DNA of 64,000 nucleotides, taken from contig NZ_FPBA01000010.1 of assembly GCF_900116515.1 (NCBI RefSeq), forward strand, positions 1 to 64,000. Direction: 5' to 3'. A program made the translations under genes and the position numbers. The first letter of the stretch is position 1. Each line of letters opens with the position of its first letter. The notes below the pieces were generated by a model. That model was given only the letters and a program-made list of their open reading frames with translations. It was not told the DNA's origin and did no database searches. Positions 46,462 through 54,616 of the stretch are shown piece after piece. The stretch is from Geodermatophilus amargosae. GTDB lineage: Bacteria > Actinomycetota > Actinomycetes > Mycobacteriales > Geodermatophilaceae.

Positions 46462-47334
46462 GTGGCTCGACGCAGCAGGCTCGCGCGGGTCGCCGCGCTC
46501 GGTCTCCTGGGGGTGCTCACCCTCACCGGGTGCGACCTGAACAACGAGTTCTGGCGCTTCGGCTTCCCCGAGGGCGTCACCGAGGAAGCCACCGCGGTCC
46601 GCCAGCTGTGGACCGGTTCGGTCATCGCAGCGCTGATCATCGGCTTCATCGTGTGGGGCCTGATCGTCTGGTCGGTGATCATGCACCGGAAGAAGGGCGA
46701 TGAGCTCCCGCGGCAGACGGCCTACAATCTGCCGCTGGAGATCGCGTACTCGATCTTCCCGTTCATCATCATCGCCGGCCTGTTCTTCTTCACCGTGACC
46801 GTCCAGAACGACGTCATGGAGCGCAGCGACGAACCCGACACCACCATCGCGGTCAACGCCTTCAAGTGGAACTGGCAGTTCGTCTACCCCGACACCACCG
46901 GTGCCGACGGCGAGCCGGTGAACACCGTCGGCGCGACCGACGAGATCCCGATCCTGGTGATCCCGGTCGACCAGGACGTCCGGTTCGAGGTCGCCTCCGC
47001 CGACGTCATCCACTCGTTCTGGGTGCCGGAGTTCCTCTTCAAGCTCGACGTCATCCCGGGCAACGAGAACGGCCGGGACAACGTCTTCGAGGTGCACCCC
47101 AACGAGGAGGGCGCCTACGTGGGCCGGTGTGCCGAGCTGTGCGGGAGCTACCACGCGTACATGAACTTCGAGGTCCGCGTGGTCAGCGCCGACGACTACG
47201 ACTCCTACCTGGCCGCCCGCGAGCAGGGTCAGAGCACCCGTGAGGCGCTGGAGAGCATCGGCCAGGAGGGCGAGGCCACGACCACCCGGCCGTTCCGCGT
47301 CGGCGACGGCTACTACCAGCGTGCGGCCGACTGA
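46462..47334 (+). CDS. ctaC: Cytochrome c oxidase subunit II (lipoprotein), 290 aa
   Basis: Lipoprotein signal with lipobox LTLTGC (about residue 21), two membrane helices (IAALIIGFIVWGLIVWSVIM; LEIAYSIFPFIIIAGLFFFTV), then the periplasm-side cupredoxin with CuA ligands: His in DVIHSFWVPEFLFK and the CAELCGSYHAYM cluster (two Cys, His, Met). WNWQF aromatic electron-entry patch present. Accepts electrons from the bc1-type complex. GTG 46462, GGAGG about 10 nt upstream. Followed by ctaF; ctaD (subunit I) is not here, as in mycobacteria. Confidence 0.95.
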   Translation: MARRSRLARVAALGLLGVLTLTGCDLNNEFWRFGFPEGVTEEATAVRQLWTGSVIAALIIGFIVWGLIVWSVIMHRKKGDELPRQTAYNLPLEIAYSIFPFIIIAGLFFFTVTVQNDVMERSDEPDTTIAVNAFKWNWQFVYPDTTGADGEPVNTVGATDEIPILVIPVDQDVRFEVASADVIHSFWVPEFLFKLDVIPGNENGRDNVFEVHPNEEGAYVGRCAELCGSYHAYMNFEVRVVSADDYDSYLAAREQGQSTREALESIGQEGEATTTRPFRVGDGYYQRAAD

Positions 47335-47388
47335 CGTGACCGCCGGAACCGATCACCACCGCACCGCCACTGCGCAGGGAGGACGACC

Positions 47389-47793
47389 GTGAAGGTCGAG
47401 GCGCTCATCTTCAACCTCATCGCGGTCTTCTGCGTCGTCACGGCAGCCGTGTACGGCGTCTGGTCCCGTGAGCCGATCGGCACGACCGCGCTGGTCCTGT
47501 CCGGTGCGCTCTGCGGCCTGATCGGCGGCTTCTTCTGGTTCGTCGCGCGACGCATCGACGCCCGCCCCGAGGACCGCAAGGACGCCGAAATCGCCGAGGG
47601 CTCCGGCGAGCTGGGCTTCTTCAGCCCGGCCAGCTACTGGCCCTTCGCTCTCGCCTCCTCCGCCGCGCTCACCGGCCTGGGCCTGGGCTTCTGGTACGAC
47701 TGGCTGATCCTCCTCGGCCTGGTCAGCGTGCTCATCACCGTCGGTGGCCTGCTCTTCGAGTACTACACGGGGCAGAACGCGCAGTCGAGCTGA
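47389..47793 (+). CDS. ctaF: Cytochrome c oxidase subunit IV (actinobacterial CtaF), 134 aa
   Basis: Four hydrophobic segments: ALIFNLIAVFCVVTAAVYGVW, LVLSGALCGLIGGFFWFVARR, YWPFALASSAALTGLGLGFW and LILLGLVSVLITVGGLLFEYY, with a polar middle (RIDARPEDRKDAEIAEGSGELGFFSP). Small structural subunit specific to actinobacterial aa3 oxidase. GTG 47389 with GGGAGG 7 nt upstream, 54 bp after ctaC, same transcript. Confidence 0.93.
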   Translation: MKVEALIFNLIAVFCVVTAAVYGVWSREPIGTTALVLSGALCGLIGGFFWFVARRIDARPEDRKDAEIAEGSGELGFFSPASYWPFALASSAALTGLGLGFWYDWLILLGLVSVLITVGGLLFEYYTGQNAQSS

Positions 47794-47806
47794 CGTCCCC
47801 GAGCTC

Positions 47807-47844
47807 ACGAGGGCCCCTCCCGCACCCGCGGGAGGGGCCCTCGT
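47807..47844 (+). terminator. Strong terminator after ctaF
   Basis: Perfect 17-bp stem (47807-47823 with 47828-47844), loop ACCC, 13 nt past the ctaF stop. Confidence 0.85.
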
Positions 47845-48326
47845 CGCGTTCCCGGTCAGCAGGGCGCTCCCGGTCGGCAGTGCGTTCCCGGTCGGCTGGG
47901 TGACCGATGAGCGACCCCCTCCCGCCCTCGGGTGACCCTGCGGGCGCCCCCTGCTGCTCCGTCACCGGGCCAGGGCCGCTGGAGGGCGCTCAGGGGGCGC
48001 TGTGCCGGTGCCGGGCCATCCGGGTGCCGGTGGCGGTCACTCCGCCCGGACCGGGAGCCGCTGAGAGGTCCGAGGTGACCGGCGGGTGCACGGTCGCCGT
48101 GGACGGACCGCTGGGGCGCTCGGGACGCCATGGGGGCCGCCGGCCGACAGCGTGATCACCACGCGTCGGTGGCTGACCCAGGGACTCCCGGGACGACCGT
48201 GGACGCGTCGTCGTCGTCACCGCGCTGCTGGGCCGGCCCGTGCTCGGACGCTGCCGGCGTAGGGGAGCTCGCCGCCCGCCGGGACTCCGCACGATCGCCC
48301 CGCGTCCGCACGAAGCCCCAGAGATG
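47845..48326. other. Gene-free stretch between ctaF and qcrB
   Basis: About 480 bp without a convincing gene; long frames on both strands are repeats or composition shadows. It starts with three 18-bp tandem units (47846-47899). Confidence 0.55.
47846..47899 (+). repeat. Three 18-bp tandem repeats
   Basis: Units GCGTTCCCGGTCAGCAGG, GCGCTCCCGGTCGGCAGT and GCGTTCCCGGTCGGCTGG lie end to end directly after the ctaF terminator. Each differs from the others by a few bases. Likely slippage-prone spacer; no function seen. Confidence 0.75.
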
Positions 48327-48366
48327 CAGCAGGGCCCCGGTGGAGTGCTCCACCGGGGCCCTGCTG
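48327..48366 (-). terminator. Strong terminator after qcrB
   Basis: A perfect 19-bp stem (48327-48345 with 48348-48366) with 2 central bases, 15 nt past the qcrB stop on the minus strand. Confidence 0.82.
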
Positions 48367-48381
48367 GGTCGTGCGATCGCG

Positions 48382-50100
48382 CTAGTCGCGCGGCTCCTGC
48401 GGACGGCCGCCCTCGGAGGGGCGTCCACCCTCGGCGGGACGGCCACCCTCGGCGGGACGGCCACCCTCAGCGGGCCGGCCGCTGCTGGTCAGCTCGCGCT
48501 GGGTTTCGGCCGACGCGAGGCCCCGCTCCTCACCGCGCTGCTCGAGCTCGACGGCCGTCGGCTCCTCGATCGGCGAGAAGAACCCGCGGATGGCGCGACG
48601 GGCACCGCCGACCTGGTTCATCTTCTTGGGCACCGGAGCGCCGCCGTAGGCCAGCTGGCCGTGGCCGTGGGCGTCCACCGGGCCGAGGGGCTGGTGGACC
48701 TCGATGAACTCACCGTGCGGGAGCCGGCGGATGACACCGGTCTCGATGCCGTGCTCGAGGACCTCGCGGTCGTGCTGCTGCAGACCGAGGCAGATCCGGT
48801 AGGTGATCACGTACGCGATGGGCGGCAGGATGATCAGGCCGATGCGCCCGACCCAGGTCATCGCGTTGAGGCTGATGTCGAACTTGTCGGCGATGACGTC
48901 GTTGCCACCCGACAGCAGCAGCACCAGGTAGAAGGTGATGGCCATCAGGCCCAGCGAGGTGCGGACCGGGACGTCGCGCGGCCGCTGCAGCAGGTGGTGC
49001 GACGCGGTGTCGCCGGTGAGCTTCCGCTCCAGCATGGGATAGGCCAGCAGCAGCGTGAAGAGGATCCCGGGCAGGACCAGTGTCGGCCAGAACAGCGCCG
49101 GGATGTTGTAGTTGCCCGGCAGGTAGATGTCCCACGCGGGGAACAGTCGCGTCGACCCGTCCAGGAACATGACGTACCAGTCGGGCTGGGAGGCGGCAGA
49201 CACCTGCGCCGGGTTGTACGGGCCCCACAGCCAGACCGGGTTGATCTGGACCAGCCCGCCCAGAGCGGCGACGACACCGAAGACCACGAGCAGCAGCCCG
49301 GTCGCCTTGCCCGCGAAGGCGGGGAAGAGGCGGTTGCCGACCACGTTGTGCTCGGTGCGGCCCGGGCCGGGGAACTGCGTGTGCTTCTGCTTGACCAGGA
49401 TGAGCAGGTGCAGCGCGATCAGCCCGAGCAGGATCGCCGGGATCAGCAGCACGTGGACGATGTAGAACCGGCCGACGATGAGCTCACCGACGTAGTCGCC
49501 GCCGAACACGGCCCAGTGCGCCCAGGTCCCGATCACCGGGATGGACAGGATGATCGCGCTGATGATCCGGAGACCGGTGCCGGAGAGCAGGTCGTCGGGC
49601 ATGGTGTAGCCGGTCATGCCCTCGACCAGGGCCAGCACCAGCAGTGCGACACCGATCAGCCAGTTGGTCTCCCGCGGCCGGCGGAAGGCGCCGGTGAAGA
49701 AGATCCGCAGCATGTGGACGACGATCGAGGCGACGAAGAGCAGAGCCGCCCAGTGGTGCATCTGCCGGATCAGCAGACCGCCGCGGACGTCGAAGGAGAG
49801 GTCCAGCGTCGAGGCGTAGGCGATCGACATCTCGACGCCCCGCAGCGGCGCGTACGAGCCCTCGTAGGTGACCTCGGTCATCGCGGCCTGGAAGAAGAAC
49901 GTCAGGTACGTGCCGGTCAGCAGCAGGATGATGAACGAGTAGAGCGCGATCTCCCCGAGCAGGAACGACCAGTGGTCGGGGAAGACCTTGTTCAGCGTGC
50001 GGCGCAGCGGACCGGCGACGATGAGCCGGTCGTCGACCTCGAGAGCGGCCTTGCCGAGGGCCGTCTTCGGCGCACCCGGCGAGGTGGCAGTACGAGCCAT
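48382..50100 (-). CDS. qcrB: Cytochrome bc1 complex cytochrome b subunit, 572 aa
   Basis: Membrane diheme quinol oxidase subunit. Seen: [24 protein letters not shown], heme His pairs in [24 protein letters not shown] and later [24 protein letters not shown], and the quinol-site PDWY (in SQPDWYVMF, replacing PEWY). A long actinobacterial C-terminal extension ends in five six-residue repeats ([24 protein letters not shown], 48394-48483). ATG 50100 shares one base with the qcrA stop. Part of qcrCAB after ctaE; forms the III2-IV2 supercomplex with the cta products. Confidence 0.95.
   Translation of the reverse strand: MARTATSPGAPKTALGKAALEVDDRLIVAGPLRRTLNKVFPDHWSFLLGEIALYSFIILLLTGTYLTFFFQAAMTEVTYEGSYAPLRGVEMSIAYASTLDLSFDVRGGLLIRQMHHWAALLFVASIVVHMLRIFFTGAFRRPRETNWLIGVALLVLALVEGMTGYTMPDDLLSGTGLRIISAIILSIPVIGTWAHWAVFGGDYVGELIVGRFYIVHVLLIPAILLGLIALHLLILVKQKHTQFPGPGRTEHNVVGNRLFPAFAGKATGLLLVVFGVVAALGGLVQINPVWLWGPYNPAQVSAASQPDWYVMFLDGSTRLFPAWDIYLPGNYNIPALFWPTLVLPGILFTLLLAYPMLERKLTGDTASHHLLQRPRDVPVRTSLGLMAITFYLVLLLSGGNDVIADKFDISLNAMTWVGRIGLIILPPIAYVITYRICLGLQQHDREVLEHGIETGVIRRLPHGEFIEVHQPLGPVDAHGHGQLAYGGAPVPKKMNQVGGARRAIRGFFSPIEEPTAVELEQRGEERGLASAETQRELTSSGRPAEGGRPAEGGRPAEGGRPSEGGRPQEPRD
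48394..48483 (-). repeat. Five 18-bp repeats encoding the QcrB C-terminal tail
   Basis: Tandem units of 18 bp, each coding (G/S)GRP(A/S/Q)E, at the very end of qcrB. In frame and without stops, so copy number can vary without harming the membrane core. Confidence 0.85.
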
Positions 50101-51212
50101 CAGATGCGCTCCCGGTTCCAGTAAGTGGGACCCACAGCCTCAATGTAGTCGCTGCGCGCCACGAAGAATCCCTCGTCGTCGACCGTGATCGGCAGCTGCG
50201 GGAGCGAGCGGGTCGCGGGGCCGAAGATGGGCTTGGCGCCCTGGGTGACGTCGAACTGCGACTGGTGGCACGGGCAGAGGATCCGGCTGGTCTCCTGCTC
50301 GTACAGCGACACCGGACAGCCGGCGTGGGTGCAGATCTTCGAGTACGCGACGTAGTCGCCGTAGCCGAAGTCCTCCTGGCCCTGGCGCGGCACCGCCTGG
50401 TCCTGCTGCGAGGGGCGCAGCCGGATGAGCATGGTGGCGGCGTCGGTCAGGTGGTTGCCGCCGGGGACGGCGGGGAAGACGGTCTCCAGCGAGCCGGGCT
50501 CCTGGTCGCCGGGGCGGACCGGGGTGCCGTCGTCACGGACGAGGCGCACACCCTCGGCCCAGTCGGTGGTGCCCAGCGGGTTCCCGCGGCTGGGGTTCTT
50601 GATGAGGCCGCCCAGGGGGGCGATCAGCATCAGGCCGAGGCCGCCGCCCATGAAGAGCAGCGAGCGGGTGATCAGCTTGCGGCGCTTCAGGCCGCTGTTG
50701 TGCAGGCCGCCCACGAGGGTCGCGCCGGTGGTGACGCGGTCGAAGTGCGAGCCGTCGTGCTTGTCCTGCACGGCGGTCTCGTGCGGCAGCAGCTTCTTGG
50801 TGTAGAGCACGAGGCCCACGCCGAAGAAGGTGAACGCCAGGCCCATGAGCGCACCGAGCAGCGGGGTGTACAGCGCGCTGAAGGTGCTGCTGCCCAGCTC
50901 CCACTGCCAGTCGGGGAGGAACCAGCCGGCACCGGCGTAGACGACGCAGAAGGCGAAGGCGGACAGGCCGGCGAGGGCGAACAGCAACCCGACCTGGCGC
51001 ACCGCGCGCTTCTCCATCGCCGAGCCCGGCTCGGGGCCCGGCTCGACGTGCAGGATCTCCACGCCGTCGTACCGGGCGCCGAGGCGGTCGAGGTCCTCGC
51101 GAGAAAGGGCGGCGAGCTGCTCGGGGGTGTGGTCGTCGTCCGGACCGCCGTGCAGCGGGCCCGGCGTGTCCGCCCCGCCGGTGGTGCCGGGGCGGGTGTC
51201 GTGCGTGGTCAC
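50100..51212 (-). CDS. qcrA: Rieske iron-sulfur subunit of the bc1 complex, 370 aa
   Basis: Three N-terminal helices (actinobacterial type: [40 protein letters not shown], then [19 protein letters not shown] after a KRRKLITRS stretch) and a C-terminal Rieske domain with CTHAGCPV and CPCHQSQFD, the [2Fe-2S] Cys-His pairs. Moves electrons from quinol to QcrC. The GTG start overlaps the qcrC stop by four bases (GTGA). Confidence 0.95.
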   Translation of the reverse strand: MTTHDTRPGTTGGADTPGPLHGGPDDDHTPEQLAALSREDLDRLGARYDGVEILHVEPGPEPGSAMEKRAVRQVGLLFALAGLSAFAFCVVYAGAGWFLPDWQWELGSSTFSALYTPLLGALMGLAFTFFGVGLVLYTKKLLPHETAVQDKHDGSHFDRVTTGATLVGGLHNSGLKRRKLITRSLLFMGGGLGLMLIAPLGGLIKNPSRGNPLGTTDWAEGVRLVRDDGTPVRPGDQEPGSLETVFPAVPGGNHLTDAATMLIRLRPSQQDQAVPRQGQEDFGYGDYVAYSKICTHAGCPVSLYEQETSRILCPCHQSQFDVTQGAKPIFGPATRSLPQLPITVDDEGFFVARSDYIEAVGPTYWNRERI

Positions 51213-52084
51213 GCCTTGCTCCCCATCCAGAAGATCCCGAACAGCAGTGCGGAGATGCCCACGGTCCAGATGACCAGGCCCTCGCTGACCGGGCCGATGC
51301 GGCCGATGCCGGCGCCACCCGGGTCCGGCATGTCGGTGATCGTCTGGATGTAGTTGATGATCGCCCGCTTCTCCTCGGGGGTCAGCTGGTTGTCCCCGAA
51401 GACCGGCATGTTCTCGGGCCCGCTCAGCATCGCGGAGTAGATCTCGAGGTCGTTGGAGTCCTCGAGGCTGGGCGCGTACTTGCCGGAGGACAGCGCGCCG
51501 CCCTGGCCGACGAAGTTGTGGCACTGCGCGCAGTTGAGCCGGAACAGCTCACCGCCGGCGGCGAGGTCGCCGTCGCGCAGGTCGCCGGAGGGGAGTACCG
51601 GGCCCCCGCCGTTGGCCTGGACGTAGGCCATCAGCTGGTCGATCTCCTCGTCGGAGAAGATGGCCGGCTTGTCGGGGGCCTGGGAGCCCTGGCGCACGAG
51701 CGGCATGCGGCCGGTGTGCACCTGGAAGTAGACGGAGGCTTCGCCGACGCCGATCAGCGACGGGCCGCGGTTGGGCACGCCCTCGAGGTTCTCGCCGTGG
51801 CAGCTGATGCAGCTGCGCTCGTAGAGCTCGCGGCCGGCGGCCTCGGCGGTGGACTCGCTGCCCTCGTCGGCGGCCTGGGCCGGGGCGAAGGTGGAGTACA
51901 GCGCACCGGTCAGGACCAGGCCGGCCATGAGCGCCGCGACGTTGCCGATCCGGCGCCGCTGCTTGGAGCGGCGGCGGGCGCGGGCGGCAGCGGCCGGGGT
52001 GCCCTCGGCCGGGCGGCGCGACCAGCGCGAGCGCCGCGGCCCCTCGTCGGGCTGGGTGTCGGACTGGGGGTTCGTGGTGGACAC
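51209..52084 (-). CDS. qcrC: Diheme cytochrome c subunit of the bc1 complex, 291 aa
   Basis: A basic N-terminus and helix (AALMAGLVLTGALYSTFAPAQA) precede two cytochrome c domains, each with a CXXCH heme site (CISCH about residue 90, CAQCH about 185), and a C-terminal anchor helix (GLVIWTVGISALLFGIFWM). It replaces a soluble cytochrome c by linking Rieske directly to CtaC. GTG 52084, 7 bases after the ctaE stop. Confidence 0.95.
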   Translation of the reverse strand: MSTTNPQSDTQPDEGPRRSRWSRRPAEGTPAAAARARRRSKQRRRIGNVAALMAGLVLTGALYSTFAPAQAADEGSESTAEAAGRELYERSCISCHGENLEGVPNRGPSLIGVGEASVYFQVHTGRMPLVRQGSQAPDKPAIFSDEEIDQLMAYVQANGGGPVLPSGDLRDGDLAAGGELFRLNCAQCHNFVGQGGALSSGKYAPSLEDSNDLEIYSAMLSGPENMPVFGDNQLTPEEKRAIINYIQTITDMPDPGGAGIGRIGPVSEGLVIWTVGISALLFGIFWMGSKA

Positions 52085-52091
52085 CGGTTCC

Positions 52092-52718
52092 CTAGCGGAT
52101 CAGGTAGATCGTGGCGAAGAGCCCGACCCACACGACGTCGACGAAGTGCCAGTAGTAGGAGACCACGATGGCCGAGGTCGCCTGCGCGGGCGTGAACCGG
52201 CCCATGGTGGACCGGATGAGCACGTAGACGAAGGCCACGAGGCCCCCGATGACGTGGAGCGCGTGGAACCCGGTCGTCAGGTAGAAGACCGAGCCGTAGG
52301 TGCTGCTCGAGAGGGTGGTGCCGTGCTCGGTGACGAGCACGCGGTACTCGTTCATCTGGGCGAGCACGAAGACCAGGCCCATGACGAAGGTGATCGTGAA
52401 CCAGCGGCGCAGGCCGTAGACGTTGCCGCTCTCCGCGGCGAACACGCCGATCTGGCAGGTGACCGACGAGGCCACGAGGACCAGCGTGAAGACCAGCGCG
52501 TACGGCAGGTTCAGCTCGGTGGGTTCCGGCGGCCAGCCTTCGGTCGCGCGCGCCCGCGCGGTGAAGTACATGGCGAACAGTCCGGCGAAGAACATCAGCT
52601 CGCTCGAGAGCCAGATGATCGTGCCGACGCTGACCATGTTCGGACGGGTCAGGGAGTGCACCCGCGAGGTGTCGAAGGTGCTGCTCGCCACGGGGGCCGT
52701 TGTCACGACGCCCATCAT
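52092..52718 (-). CDS. ctaE: Cytochrome c oxidase subunit III, 208 aa
   Basis: Five to seven helices: [86 protein letters not shown] and a final [21 protein letters not shown]; the FHxxHV and HFVDxVW motifs are hallmarks of subunit III. First gene of ctaE-qcrCAB. ATG 52718 is chosen; ATG 52715 directly follows. Confidence 0.94.
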   Translation of the reverse strand: MMGVVTTAPVASSTFDTSRVHSLTRPNMVSVGTIIWLSSELMFFAGLFAMYFTARARATEGWPPEPTELNLPYALVFTLVLVASSVTCQIGVFAAESGNVYGLRRWFTITFVMGLVFVLAQMNEYRVLVTEHGTTLSSSTYGSVFYLTTGFHALHVIGGLVAFVYVLIRSTMGRFTPAQATSAIVVSYYWHFVDVVWVGLFATIYLIR

Positions 52719-52849
52719 GGCACCGGCTGTCGACACGCACCGACCGTGGGTGGCACGGCGTGCCCGCACCGTGACCGCTCCGAGACCGTCCCCCGGACGG
52801 GGGCCGCGTCCACCCGGACGGGAGCCGCGTGGGCACTAGGCTGCCGGGC

Positions 52850-53269
52850 GTGAGCGACGCGCCCGCGACCGTCCTGGTCTACAGCTCCCGCCCCGAGGTC
52901 CGCGAGGCCGTCCGCACCGCCGTCGGCCGCCGCCCGGCACCCGACGTCGGCCCGTTGACCTGGGTGGAGTGCGCCACCGGCGACGACGTCGTCGACACCG
53001 TCGACGGCGGCGGGGTGGACCTGTGCATCCTCGACGGCGAGGCCCAGCCGACCGGCGGCCTGGCGCTGTCCCGCCAGATCACCGTGGAGGTCGCCGACCG
53101 CCCGGCCCTGTGCGTGGTCATCGCCCGGCAGCCCGACCGCTGGCTGGCGCACTGGTCGCAGGCCGACGCCACCCTCGCGTTCCCGGTCGACCCGCTGATC
53201 GCCCCTCAGGTGGTCGCCGACCTGCTGCGCGCGCACGCGGCCCGGGGCCGCCGTCCCGTCATCCGGTGA
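52850..53269 (+). CDS. Response-regulator-receiver-like protein of unknown role, 139 aa
   Basis: [20 protein letters not shown], then [23 protein letters not shown], then [19 protein letters not shown] and [17 protein letters not shown]: a CheY-like alternation with an Asp (ILDGE) at the phospho-acceptor position. The usual Thr/Lys are not clear (VVIAR; no obvious KP), so signalling by phosphorylation is doubtful. No output domain. TAGGCT 7 nt before GTG 52850 (leaderless). Its stop overlaps the trpD start (GTGA), a coupled pair often seen in actinobacteria. Confidence 0.72.
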   Translation: MSDAPATVLVYSSRPEVREAVRTAVGRRPAPDVGPLTWVECATGDDVVDTVDGGGVDLCILDGEAQPTGGLALSRQITVEVADRPALCVVIARQPDRWLAHWSQADATLAFPVDPLIAPQVVADLLRAHAARGRRPVIR

Positions 53270-54324
53270 GCGCCGGCACGACCGCCGGGCCGACGTGGCC
53301 CGGCCTGCTGACGCGCCTGCTGGCCCGCGAGGACCTCAGCGCCGCCGACACGGCCTGGGCCATGCGCGAGGTGATGACCGGCGAGGCGACGCCGGCGCAG
53401 GTGGCCGGGTTCGCCGTCGCGCTGCGCGCCAAGGGCGAGGCGCCGGAGGAGGTCGCCGGCCTGGCGGCCACGATGCTCCAGCAGGCGACGCCGGTCGACC
53501 TGCCCGTGGCCACCGTCGACATCGTGGGCACCGGCGGCGACGGCGCGCACACCGTGAACATCTCCACGATGGCCGCCGTGGTCACCGCGGCCGCGGGCGT
53601 GCCGGTGGCCAAGCACGGCAACCGGGCGGCGTCGTCGTCGTCCGGGGCCGCGGACGTGCTGGAGGCCCTCGGCGTCGTCATCGACCTGCCCGCCGCGGCC
53701 GTGGCCCGCTGCGTGCGCGAGGCCGGCATCGGCTTCTTCTTCGCGCCGGTCTTCCACCCCGGCTACCGGCACACCGCGGCGCCGCGCCGGGAGATGGGCA
53801 TCGGCACGGTCTTCAACTTCCTCGGGCCGCTCACCAACCCGGCGCGGCCGGTGGCCGCCGCGATCGGCTGCGCGGACGCCCGGATGGCGCCGGTGCTGGC
53901 CCAGGTGGTGGCCGGCCGCGACGCCCGCGCCCTGGTCTTCCGCGGCGACGACGGCCTCGACGAGCTCACCACCGCGACGACGTCGCGGGTGTGGGTGGCC
54001 CGCGACGGCGCGGTGACCCCGGGGCGGGTCGACCCGGCCGCCCTCGGGATCGCGGCGGCCGGCCCGGACGCCCTGCGCGGCGGGGACCCGGCGCACAACG
54101 CGGCGGTCTTCCGGCGGGTCCTCGACGGCGAGCGCGGGCCGGTGCGCGACGCCGTCCTGCTCAACGCCGCGGCCGCGCTGGCCGCCTTCGACGAGCGCGG
54201 CGGTGAGCTCCACGACGTGCTCGCCGTCGGCCTGCAGCGGGCGGCCGCCGCGGTCGACGACGGCCGGGCCGCCGCGCTGCTCGACCGGTGGGTCGCGGTC
54301 AGCCGTGAGGCCGCCGGTCGCTGA
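53266..54324 (+). CDS. trpD: Anthranilate phosphoribosyltransferase, 352 aa
   Basis: Second step of tryptophan synthesis: joins anthranilate to PRPP. Seen: the N-terminal helical domain ([20 protein letters not shown]), the PRPP loop [57 protein letters not shown] and [14 protein letters not shown]. Full length. GTG start overlaps the stop of the receiver-like gene. It stands apart from other trp genes. Four bases separate its stop from the convergent Lrp-like gene. Confidence 0.95.
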   Translation: MSAGTTAGPTWPGLLTRLLAREDLSAADTAWAMREVMTGEATPAQVAGFAVALRAKGEAPEEVAGLAATMLQQATPVDLPVATVDIVGTGGDGAHTVNISTMAAVVTAAAGVPVAKHGNRAASSSSGAADVLEALGVVIDLPAAAVARCVREAGIGFFFAPVFHPGYRHTAAPRREMGIGTVFNFLGPLTNPARPVAAAIGCADARMAPVLAQVVAGRDARALVFRGDDGLDELTTATTSRVWVARDGAVTPGRVDPAALGIAAAGPDALRGGDPAHNAAVFRRVLDGERGPVRDAVLLNAAAALAAFDERGGELHDVLAVGLQRAAAAVDDGRAAALLDRWVAVSREAAGR

Positions 54325-54328
54325 CGGC

Positions 54329-54616
54329 CTAGCCGGTGCCCTCGAGGCCCAGGGAGAAGGCCGCCTCGAGGTCGTGGCGGGAGTAGGCCCGGAACGCGAT
54401 GTGCGTCTCGGTCTCGAGCACGCCCGGCACCTTGTTGATGCGGCCGGCGATCACCTCGGCGACCTGGTCGAACTCGCGGACCCGTACCAGCGCGATCAGG
54501 TCGACCTCCCCGGCGGTCGAGTAGACCTCGCTGACGCCGTCGAGGTCGGCGATCGCGGCCGCCACCTCGGGGATCGCGTCGGTGGCGGCGTCGATCATCA
54601 CGATGGCGGTGATCAC
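54329..54616 (-). CDS. Lrp/AsnC ligand-binding-domain (RAM) protein, 95 aa
   Basis: VITAIVMIDAATDAIPEVAAA, VSEVYSTAGEVDLIALVRV, VPGVLETETHIAF: the stand-alone effector-binding domain of Lrp/AsnC regulators without a DNA-binding HTH. Such proteins form rings and bind amino acids. TAGCAT lies 7 nt before the GTG (leaderless). Its start overlaps the stop of the nuclease gene upstream (GTGA), so it can also be co-translated. Confidence 0.87.
   Translation of the reverse strand: MITAIVMIDAATDAIPEVAAAIADLDGVSEVYSTAGEVDLIALVRVREFDQVAEVIAGRINKVPGVLETETHIAFRAYSRHDLEAAFSLGLEGTG

Noticed and set aside
46462-47793. Missing ctaD as a sign of a broken oxidase operon
   Set aside because: In mycobacteria subunit I is also encoded elsewhere while ctaC and ctaF are adjacent, so absence here is expected.
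47735-47965. Minus-strand frame with DRER repeats as a gene
   Set aside because: It runs through the ctaF terminator hairpin and 18-bp repeats, with no start site or similarity.
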